Source of the DNA: Solobacterium sp.
GTDB lineage: Bacteria > Bacillota_I > Bacilli_A > Erysipelotrichales > Erysipelotrichaceae
Reading direction: 5' to 3'
NCBI GenBank assembly: GCA_017475415.1
Contig: JAFVFM010000036.1
Location: 1-5,600, forward strand
DNA: 5,600 nucleotides
Shown: piece after piece, positions 1 to 4,319 of the stretch
Position numbering within the stretch: the first letter of the stretch is position 1
Layout of the letters: each line of letters begins with the position of its first letter
The notes under the pieces: model-generated
Told to the model about the DNA's origin: nothing
Databases searched by the model: none
Seen by the model: only the letters and a program-made list of their open reading frames with translations
Position numbers and translations under genes: made by a program

Positions 1-807
1 AAAACCATATAATACTTGTTTTTGGCTATTACCTTCATTGAGCTTTCCTACCCAATATTGCACTTCATCATTTCTAGCAGCACGATTCAATAATGTTGCA
101 TAAGCTCTTCTTACAAATTCTTCTTTACTGATATTTTGTCTTTGTAGTTCAGCAGAGAAGAAGAAAGCTTCTACAAGATTAGCGGCAGTTTTTTGTTTTT
201 GGGCTAAAGGATTCCTCCATCCTTCAATTTCGGAAGCGCTAGCTGAGCGCATCAATGTTTTTTCATACATACGCTTCACAAAAGAAGCGATTGGATCTTC
301 TATTTCCAATACAATATTGTATCTTTGACAAATGACTTTGAATTCATTTGATGCACAGAATTGTTTGATGATATCTTCTCTACTATAAGAAGTGATTTGA
401 TTTAGCCAATATATCTTACCCTTAGGTTCAGCTTTTCTATTTAAGGCAATCTGATATAAGCTTTCCACAAAATCAGAATCACTGGTATTACGCTGTAAAT
501 ATTCATTACTATTAAAGAATTTCAACACCAAGCTTGTACCTGATTCTTTTTTGTTAAGAATACGATTACGCCAATGCATAAAGCCATTTAAATCAGCTTC
601 ACGATGTAAACAAAGCCGATATAGACGTACAACGAAGCCATCTGCATTTGGTGTATTCGTTGCGATTAAGCGTGGATTAATTGGTGAAGAAGTATATTCT
701 TTTACTTCTACACCCACTTCTTCTTTATTCTTTTCTTCTGCTATTATTTCCACTTTTGGCAAAACCAAAAGCATGCATATCATTAATAAAACTAATCTAT
801 TCTTCAT
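1..807 (-). CDS. Secreted protein with tandem DUF4214 repeats (partial, C-terminus beyond left edge)
   Basis: The reading frame is open from ATG at 807 to the window edge (269 codons, no stop). The N-terminus is a signal peptide: basic KNR, a hydrophobic core LVLLMICMLLVLP (residues 5-17), and a plausible cleavage after A23, followed by an acidic stretch (residues 24-37). Four copies of a DUF4214-like unit follow, at about residues 58-105, 113-157, 176-222 and 231-269. Each starts with FV..(L/M/A)Y...L.R and has a central W; the first reads FVVRLYRLCLHREADLNGF, and the first three end in an NEY, NEF or AEL turn. DUF4214 is known from secreted and surface proteins, often as repeats, with no settled biochemical role. 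The start is supported by GGGGAG at 812-817, 4 nt upstream. A promoter and the preceding gene's terminator lie just upstream, so it is probably transcribed on its own. What follows the repeats is outside the window, so the full function cannot be read. Family assignment is from motif recognition only. Confidence 0.8.
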   Translation of the reverse strand, partial: MKNRLVLLMICMLLVLPKVEIIAEEKNKEEVGVEVKEYTSSPINPRLIATNTPNADGFVVRLYRLCLHREADLNGFMHWRNRILNKKESGTSLVLKFFNSNEYLQRNTSDSDFVESLYQIALNRKAEPKGKIYWLNQITSYSREDIIKQFCASNEFKVICQRYNIVLEIEDPIASFVKRMYEKTLMRSASASEIEGWRNPLAQKQKTAANLVEAFFFSAELQRQNISKEEFVRRAYATLLNRAARNDEVQYWVGKLNEGNSQKQVLYGF

Positions 808-858
808 TTCACTCCCCAAACTTCTGTTAACCGATTTCTATCATGGTTTACTTTATCC

Positions 859-887
859 ATTATATACTATCTCCCTAATTAGAAAAG
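859..887 (-). promoter_or_regulatory. Probable promoter of the DUF4214 gene
   Basis: A perfect TATAAT lies on the minus strand at 864-859, about 52 nt upstream of the ATG at 807. With a 17-nt spacer the -35 position (887-882, CTTTTC) matches TTGACA poorly, so the call rests mainly on the -10 box. The -35 region falls inside the T-tract of the upstream gene's terminator, so termination and re-initiation elements overlap here. Confidence 0.4.
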
Positions 888-909
888 AAAAAATGCGCCT
901 AAAGCGCAT
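883..909 (-). terminator. Rho-independent terminator of the DUF3048 lipoprotein gene
   Basis: On the minus strand a perfect 6-bp stem (ATGCGC at 909-904, GCGCAT at 898-893) encloses a 5-nt loop. It is followed by TTTTT, C, TTTT (892-883). The stem begins 4 nt after the stop codon of the lipoprotein gene. The stem is short but GC-rich at its centre, and the U-tract is strong. Confidence 0.75.
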
Positions 910-913
910 CAAT

Positions 914-2029
914 TTATTCAATAATCAAATTCGCCCAAGAATCTGTTGGTACTAAGCCAATATATACATTACCACGATTGATTTGTAATTCATTTCCCTC
1001 TGAATCGTAATAGCGTGTTATATCCATCTCATCTTTCTTTTCCCAAGTTATTTCTTGTAAGCGACCATTGGATAAATAATAGCCATTCTTACCACTATCG
1101 ATTAGGTTATAGGCAACATGTCCACCTGCGCCATCGGTATTTATCATATCAATATTTTGTAAGATAACATTCTTGAAGGATAATACTTCATTATCTTCCC
1201 CATCCACATGGATACTTCCATAACAATAATAATCATATGTCTTTGTATCCGCGTTATAGCGAAGTTCACTACCATTATGTGGGAAAGGTAGGGCCACATG
1301 ATTTACAGTACGTAAATCTTCGGCAAGATTCGCTTCTTCCCCTTCATATTTTACAAATTGGAAGTGTGTTTCTACATTTGGCTTGAAGGCATTATACTCA
1401 CGATCAATATTCATTGCGGCAATATTTGCCTCTAAGTCACCTGGAAGAATATATTCTGTAAATTCTGTTGCTTTACCATTAGCTACACGTGAGAAGGTAC
1501 CCGAAATATGTTGTGAAGCATAGCCCTTTTCAAAACGAGGCAAAGAGATTGCTGAAGCACCATCATGACACAAAATAGAATTCCATTCTGCTTGTAAATC
1601 AATATTGGTATCACGTGTACTACGTATACTACCCATTTGTTGAATACTACCCCAATCTTTCACTAAAGCCATTAAGCGGGTAATACGATCATTATGTAAA
1701 CTATTAATCATCTCATAAACCACATCCGCTTCAGCTACCCCAAAGTGAGGATAAGCTAGAATTTCATTATCAACCATTACCGCAATAGGGCGTTGATTCT
1801 GTAAAGATAAGGAAATAGGTAAACCTGTTAGTTCACTAAAATACATACCTTCAGGGGCTTTTGATTCTTCTATTACTTCTTCCTCTTCTTCTTCAATCAC
1901 AACTTCTTGCAAGGCCATTGTTTCTTCTGCCTTTTCTTCTTCTACTACCTTTTGGTTTACCACTACTTCTTCCTTACAAGAGGCCAATAGTAAACTAGAG
2001 CAGAGTAGTAACGCAAAGTACTTTTTCAT
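914..2029 (-). CDS. DUF3048 domain lipoprotein (YerB-like)
   Basis: This 371-residue protein begins with a lipoprotein signal: MKKYFALLLCSS, then lipobox L15-A16-S17-C18, so the mature protein should be lipid-anchored outside the membrane at C18. A very acidic tether follows: 17 of residues 20-60 are Glu. The folded part starts near ELTGLP (66-71). Residues about 68-215 match the DUF3048 N-terminal domain (RPIAVMVDN, GVAEADVVYE, DRITRLMAL, MGSIRSTRD, LCHDGASA). Residues about 240-365 match the C-terminal domain (GYYLSNGRLQEITW and a late GNVYIGLVPTDSW). This is the architecture of Bacillus YerB; the family's biochemical role is not established. The ATG is supported by AAGGAG at 2043-2038, 8 nt upstream. 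The gene lies downstream of nusG in the same direction, with a hairpin between them; no convincing separate promoter is visible, so it may depend on readthrough or on a promoter inside nusG. A terminator follows its stop. Confidence 0.88.
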   Translation of the reverse strand: MKKYFALLLCSSLLLASCKEEVVVNQKVVEEEKAEETMALQEVVIEEEEEEVIEESKAPEGMYFSELTGLPISLSLQNQRPIAVMVDNEILAYPHFGVAEADVVYEMINSLHNDRITRLMALVKDWGSIQQMGSIRSTRDTNIDLQAEWNSILCHDGASAISLPRFEKGYASQHISGTFSRVANGKATEFTEYILPGDLEANIAAMNIDREYNAFKPNVETHFQFVKYEGEEANLAEDLRTVNHVALPFPHNGSELRYNADTKTYDYYCYGSIHVDGEDNEVLSFKNVILQNIDMINTDGAGGHVAYNLIDSGKNGYYLSNGRLQEITWEKKDEMDITRYYDSEGNELQINRGNVYIGLVPTDSWANLIIE

Positions 2030-2037
2030 AAAACTAA

Positions 2038-2056
2038 CTCCTTTTTTAGAAAAAGG
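2038..2056 (-). promoter_or_regulatory. Shine-Dalgarno of the lipoprotein gene, able to pair with the upstream hairpin arm
   Basis: The ribosome binding site AAGGAG (2043-2038) follows closely on the nusG-end hairpin. On the minus strand CCTTTTT (2056-2050) can pair with AAAAAGG (2046-2040) across a 3-nt loop, covering most of the Shine-Dalgarno sequence. CCTTTT is also the 3' arm of the larger hairpin at 2051-2076, so the two structures exclude each other. The pairing is visible in the sequence; a regulatory role is inference, and the small stem is A-U rich and weak. Confidence 0.3.
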
Positions 2057-2076
2057 GTATACGGAGATACCCTTTT
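2048..2076 (-). terminator. Terminator or attenuating hairpin at the end of rpmG-secE-nusG
   Basis: A perfect 10-bp stem on the minus strand (AAAAGGGTAT at 2076-2067, ATACCCTTTT at 2060-2051) has a 6-nt loop. It starts 4 nt after the nusG stop codon. The U-tract is partly inside the stem and continues only as TCT before a run of A, so termination may be incomplete. This would let some transcripts continue into the lipoprotein gene, whose ATG is only 22 nt beyond the stem. Confidence 0.7.
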
Positions 2077-2080
2077 GTGT

Positions 2081-2665
2081 TTATTCTTCGTCTACTTTTT
2101 GTAAATCGTTATAGTTGATATCGGTTGGTGTTTCTCTACCGAATAATAAGATATGAATATTCGCTGTTTGTGTTTGATCATTCATACTAGCGACTGTACC
2201 CACTTTACCAGAGAAAGGTCCACTAAGAATCTTAACGACATCACCAATACCGAAGTCTACAAGAACCTTATTCTCACTTTGGCCCATACGACGTAATATG
2301 GATTCCATTTCACTAGGTGAAACTGGGAATGGTTTTAAACCACCACCAGAAGAACCAATAAATCCTGTTACACCTGGTGTATTACGTACAACATACCACG
2401 CTTCATCCGTCATGATCATTTCTACAAATAGATAACCAGGGAACATATTCTTCATCTTTTCTGTCTTTTTCCCATTACGTACTTCGATTTCAGGTTCTTC
2501 CGCAATAATAATACGGAATAATTGTTCCTGGATGCCCATGCTTTCGATTCTCTTTTCCAGATTATCTTTTACACGATTCTCGTGACCAGAATATGTATTT
2601 ACTACATACCATCTTTTTTCGGTCGACTCATCAAATGGTGCAGTATCAATAAATTGTTCACTCAT
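2081..2665 (-). CDS. nusG: Transcription termination/antitermination factor NusG
   Basis: NusG binds RNA polymerase and modulates elongation, pausing and termination; in many bacteria it also links polymerase to Rho or to ribosomal protein S10. The 194-residue product has the NGN domain at about residues 18-128: RWYVVNTYSGHENRVKDNLE, then FPGYLFVEM, then WYVVRNTPGVTGFIGSSGGG. The KOW domain follows at about 137-192 (GDVVKILSGPFSGKVGTVAS, then LFGRETPTDINYNDLQKV). It is slightly longer than the roughly 175-180 residues usual for the family because about 17 residues, many polar or acidic, precede the RWYVV strand. The ATG at 2665 is preceded by GGAG (2677-2674) at 8 nt, inside the end of secE. 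It starts 3 nt after the secE stop, so the two are probably translationally coupled. A hairpin follows rather than rplK. Confidence 0.97.
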   Translation of the reverse strand: MSEQFIDTAPFDESTEKRWYVVNTYSGHENRVKDNLEKRIESMGIQEQLFRIIIAEEPEIEVRNGKKTEKMKNMFPGYLFVEMIMTDEAWYVVRNTPGVTGFIGSSGGGLKPFPVSPSEMESILRRMGQSENKVLVDFGIGDVVKILSGPFSGKVGTVASMNDQTQTANIHILLFGRETPTDINYNDLQKVDEE

Positions 2666-2668
2666 AGA

Positions 2669-2899
2669 TTATGCTCCAATTCCTATTGCTTTCAACAATA
2701 AAGTTACAACAAATTCACATGCCACAAAGAATAGCGCAAAGAAACATACAAAAATTAATACTTCTGCTGTATTTTGCATAATTCCTGCTGTATTGCCTTC
2801 ACTTTTCCAATGAGGCCATCTTACACGCTTAGCTTCTTTACGAATACCATCGATGGAAAACCAATGGTCTTTTACAGCTACTTTCTTTTCTTCAGCCAT
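2669..2899 (-). CDS. secE: Preprotein translocase subunit SecE
   Basis: SecE is the small essential clamp subunit that stabilises SecY in the SecYEG protein-export channel of the cytoplasmic membrane. The 76-residue length is typical of single-span Gram-positive SecE. An amphipathic segment carries the family motif around residues 20-30 (RKEAKRVRWPHW; the conserved core is K-R-V-x-W-P). One transmembrane segment follows at about residues 46-70 (VLIFVCFFALFFVACEFVVTLLL). The order rpmG-secE-nusG is classic and supports the call. The start is fixed by a perfect AGGAGG (2913-2908), 8 nt upstream of ATG. Confidence 0.96.
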   Translation of the reverse strand: MAEEKKVAVKDHWFSIDGIRKEAKRVRWPHWKSEGNTAGIMQNTAEVLIFVCFFALFFVACEFVVTLLLKAIGIGA

Positions 2900-2907
2900 A
2901 TTTTTAT

Positions 2908-2913
2908 CCTCCT
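2908..2913 (-). promoter_or_regulatory. secE ribosome binding site overlapping the rpmG stop codon
   Basis: The minus strand reads AATAGGAGG here. The TAG stop codon of rpmG (2914-2912) shares two bases with the AGGAGG box of secE, 8 nt before its ATG. A ribosome finishing rpmG would therefore sit on the secE initiation site, which suggests coupled translation. Confidence 0.8.
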
Positions 2914-3064
2914 ATTTCGTTTCTTTATGGAGCGTTACTTTATTACATCTCGGACAGAATTTCTTAAGCTCCAATCTTTCTTTTCTGTTTTTTGACCTGT
3001 GTGTTGTGTAATTCCGAGACAAGCACAATTCACACGCCAGGGTAATCTTATCTTCTTTTGCCAT
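2912..3064 (-). CDS. rpmG: 50S ribosomal protein L33, zinc-binding (four-cysteine) form
   Basis: This short gene encodes 50 residues, beginning [14 protein letters not shown] and ending [14 protein letters not shown]. It is a component of the large ribosomal subunit near the E site. Landmarks of L33 are ITLACELC (7-14), [11 protein letters not shown] (17-27), [12 protein letters not shown] (29-40) and the C-terminal TLHKETK. Cysteines 11, 14, 37 and 40 form two CxxC pairs, the zinc-ribbon (C+) version, as opposed to the cysteine-free paralogue many Bacillota also carry. AAAGGA (3080-3075) lies 10 nt before the ATG. It is the first gene of the rpmG-secE-nusG operon and has a good promoter about 24 nt upstream. 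The TAG stop merges with the secE ribosome binding site. Confidence 0.96.
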   Translation of the reverse strand: MAKEDKITLACELCLSRNYTTHRSKNRKERLELKKFCPRCNKVTLHKETK

Positions 3065-3094
3065 GATAAAAAAATCCTTTAAATGCTTCATTAG

Positions 3095-3122
3095 ATTATC
3101 ACATAGAACTTATTCAAGTCAA
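3095..3122 (-). promoter_or_regulatory. Promoter of the rpmG-secE-nusG operon
   Basis: On the minus strand, TTGACT (3122-3117, five of six matches to TTGACA) and GATAAT (3100-3095, five of six matches) are separated by 16 nt. A TG dinucleotide one base before the -10 gives an extended -10. Transcription would start near 3088, giving a leader of about 24 nt to the rpmG ATG. An inverted repeat overlaps the first two bases of the -35 box. Confidence 0.75.
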
Positions 3123-3141
3123 TTGTTGTTATGCAACAATT
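3121..3141. repeat. Perfect inverted repeat between divergent promoters; candidate operator
   Basis: The arms AATTGTTG (3121-3128) and CAACAATT (3134-3141) are perfectly complementary around the 5-nt spacer TTATG. The left arm covers the -35 box of the plus-strand promoter and the first two bases of the rpmG promoter -35 box. The right arm ends 4 nt before the plus-strand -10. No U-tract follows it on either strand, so it is not a terminator. A dimeric repressor site is the natural reading, but I do not recognise it as a specific regulator's consensus. Confidence 0.5.
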
Positions 3142-3151
3142 TGTTTATAAT
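3123..3151 (+). promoter_or_regulatory. Promoter of the zinc-ribbon protein gene
   Basis: TATAAT at 3146-3151 is a perfect -10 box. The -35 position with a 17-nt spacer is TTGTTG (3123-3128), which keeps only the TTG. Transcription would start near 3158, leaving a leader of only about 11 nt before ATG 3169 and placing part of the GGAGAGG ribosome site (3157-3163) at or just upstream of the start point. The -35 box directly abuts that of the divergent rpmG promoter. Confidence 0.55.
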
Positions 3152-3168
3152 AGTATGGAGAGGTAGAT

Positions 3169-4068
3169 ATGGCAAAGAAAGTATGTGATTTCTGTCTAAA
3201 TGAAGGTGGCGGTTTCTTTAGTGGCTTTGAAAAGCTCACTGATGGCCACTATATGTGTAAAGACTGTAAAAGTATTATCCAGGGTTATAAGCTTCCACTT
3301 AAACATGATCTCTTTCAATGCTTAGTAACAGCGCAATCTAATATGAAAGAAATGATTATGGATGCCTATTTGGAAACGAATACTCCCGATGATACGATTG
3401 CTAAGTTTTTCCCTATGCCTGCCATTTTACTCCACGGTGGTGAGAAGTGCGTCAATGCCTTCCCTGCTTCCGTATCTGTAAATAAGGAAAGCATTCCGGA
3501 ATCATTAGCGGAAACATCTATTGTAAATATATTGAAAGATAAGATACATAATATCCCTGATTGTACAGAGAAAGATAAGGCCCAAATTGTAGAAGGCATG
3601 CTATATGAAACTGATTTAGCACTTTACTTCTTATCTGAGCATTTTATCAACTGTCATCGTTTAGGATATATTCAACGCAACACAAAAGAAAAGAATCGTG
3701 TTATTGTAACAACCCCTACTAAAGTATTTACATATAAAGTAGACCATGCAGATATGTTCTTCTTAAGAGAGCGTTTCTACAATAAAGTAAATGCAGCTAA
3801 GCACAACAAACGTCAACATCTCATCTATATGAGTGCTGATAATAAAGTCATCATTACTCCAGGTAGTTATGACATTGCCAAAAGCTTAAAACCTGGCAAA
3901 TATCGTGTTAAGGCAATTAAAGATGCTGGTTTACATATCAAAAACCACCTTGGTAAGGTTGTGGACATTTACGAAACAGAAGATCCGATTGAATTGCATG
4001 CAGGTAGCACATTAGAATGTACAGGGGAATATCAACTACAATGGATAGCAGATGGAGAGAAGAAATAA
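3169..4068 (+). CDS. Hypothetical protein with N-terminal zinc ribbon (DUF4428-like)
   Basis: This 299-residue protein has no signal peptide or membrane segment, so it is probably cytoplasmic. Residues 6-33 form a treble-cleft or ribbon-like zinc site: C6-x2-C9 and C30-x2-C33, with the pattern CDFC, then GFEKLTDGHYMCKDC. This resembles the small DUF4428 domain, in which two CxxC pairs flank a K-L-x-D-G-x-x-x-C strand. The middle (about 40-215) is not recognised; it includes VIVTTPTKVFTYKV (178-191) and a basic stretch near 200-215. The C-terminal part (about 218-293) looks all-beta, with PGSYDIAKSLKPGKYRVKAI (231-250) recalling the 'aG-x-Y-x-V' strands of small Gram-positive beta domains. GGAGAGG (3157-3163) supports the start. 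The gene is divergent from rpmG, shares a dyad with its promoter, and ends in its own terminator, so it is monocistronic. Function unknown; the zinc ribbon is a structural inference. Confidence 0.82.
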   Translation: MAKKVCDFCLNEGGGFFSGFEKLTDGHYMCKDCKSIIQGYKLPLKHDLFQCLVTAQSNMKEMIMDAYLETNTPDDTIAKFFPMPAILLHGGEKCVNAFPASVSVNKESIPESLAETSIVNILKDKIHNIPDCTEKDKAQIVEGMLYETDLALYFLSEHFINCHRLGYIQRNTKEKNRVIVTTPTKVFTYKVDHADMFFLRERFYNKVNAAKHNKRQHLIYMSADNKVIITPGSYDIAKSLKPGKYRVKAIKDAGLHIKNHLGKVVDIYETEDPIELHAGSTLECTGEYQLQWIADGEKK

Positions 4069-4082
4069 CTCTCCATTTTTTT
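4052..4082 (+). terminator. Terminator of the zinc-ribbon gene, overlapping its coding end
   Basis: A perfect 8-bp stem (ATGGAGAG at 4052-4059, CTCTCCAT at 4069-4076) has a 9-nt loop containing the TAA stop (4066-4068). It is followed by a run of seven T (4076-4082, the first T shared with the stem). The left arm lies within the last codons of the gene. Confidence 0.85.
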
Positions 4083-4085
4083 ATG

Positions 4086-4114
4086 AAAAAGAGTGATGCA
4101 TTATTCATCACTCT
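4086..4114 (-). terminator. Terminator of the GYF_2-type gene, overlapping its coding end
   Basis: A perfect 9-bp stem on the minus strand (AGAGTGATG at 4114-4106, CATCACTCT at 4098-4090) has a 7-nt loop holding the last bases of the gene, including the TAA stop (4103-4101). TTTTT (4090-4086) follows. It sits 3 nt from the end of the opposing gene's terminator, so the convergent genes are insulated within about 60 bp. Confidence 0.82.
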
Positions 4115-4319
4115 GATTGTGAATTACGATTGTTTGTGTATTTTCTAAATAAATACTATAAATACTATCCTTTATACAAAGCCAACTTTGTAAATCAGGC
4201 ATCCAGATATAATCCTCACCTTCAAGGATTTCATTTTGGATTAAACGAATTAATTCTTCATCACTATATGGACCATATTTTTTACGATCCCTTTTCATGT
4301 AATACCATACCTTATCCAT
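4101..4319 (-). CDS. Small stand-alone GYF_2 (DUF4339)-type protein
   Basis: This 72-residue protein is almost entirely one GYF_2-like domain: VWYYMKRDRKKYGPYSDEEL (residues 4-23), then the helix LIRLIQNEIL, then GEDYIWMPDLQSWLCIKD (34-51). The aromatic start W5-Y6-Y7, the YGPYS core (15-19), and the pair W39 and W46 are the family marks. GYF_2 domains are thought to be adaptor modules that usually accompany membrane segments or other domains; none is present here. I place the start at ATG 4319 rather than the in-frame ATG at 4337. AGGAG (4334-4330) lies 10 nt upstream of it, and the domain begins directly after it, whereas ATG 4337 lacks a good site. The start overlaps the end of the upstream gene by 8 nt, so the two are probably translationally coupled. 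The stop lies in the loop of its terminator. Confidence 0.8.
   Translation of the reverse strand: MDKVWYYMKRDRKKYGPYSDEELIRLIQNEILEGEDYIWMPDLQSWLCIKDSIYSIYLENTQTIVIHNQSDE

Noticed and set aside
91..105. Identical 15-mer (TAATGTTGCATAAGC) at 91-105 and 5551-5565, with its 10-mer core also at 3129-3138 on the other strand
   Set aside because: The two 15-mers both encode Ala-Tyr-Ala-Thr-Leu in unrelated genes with the same codons, and the third lies in the dyad. Three sites are too few to claim a functional repeat; a genome-wide count of the 10-mer versus its shuffled forms would settle it.
551..955. Plus-strand reading frame of 134 codons
   Set aside because: It is antisense to the DUF4214 gene and the intergenic terminator, has low-complexity content, and has no ribosome site or family resemblance.
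2084..2130. Possible promoter for the lipoprotein gene inside the end of nusG (TTTACA on the minus strand)
   Set aside because: No acceptable -10 box lies at 16-18 nt spacing; only A-rich sequence is present.
2774..2995. Plus-strand frame of 73 codons rich in Phe
   Set aside because: It is antisense to secE and rpmG, both strongly supported; hydrophobicity arises from the complement of Lys/Glu codons.
3065..3168. tRNA gene between rpmG and its neighbour
   Set aside because: tRNA genes are common near rpmG-secE, but no cloverleaf or T-loop GTTCRA-like sequence is present here or between rpmG and secE.
3366..3599. Minus-strand frame of 77 codons
   Set aside because: It lies wholly inside the well-supported 299-residue plus-strand gene and lacks a ribosome site.
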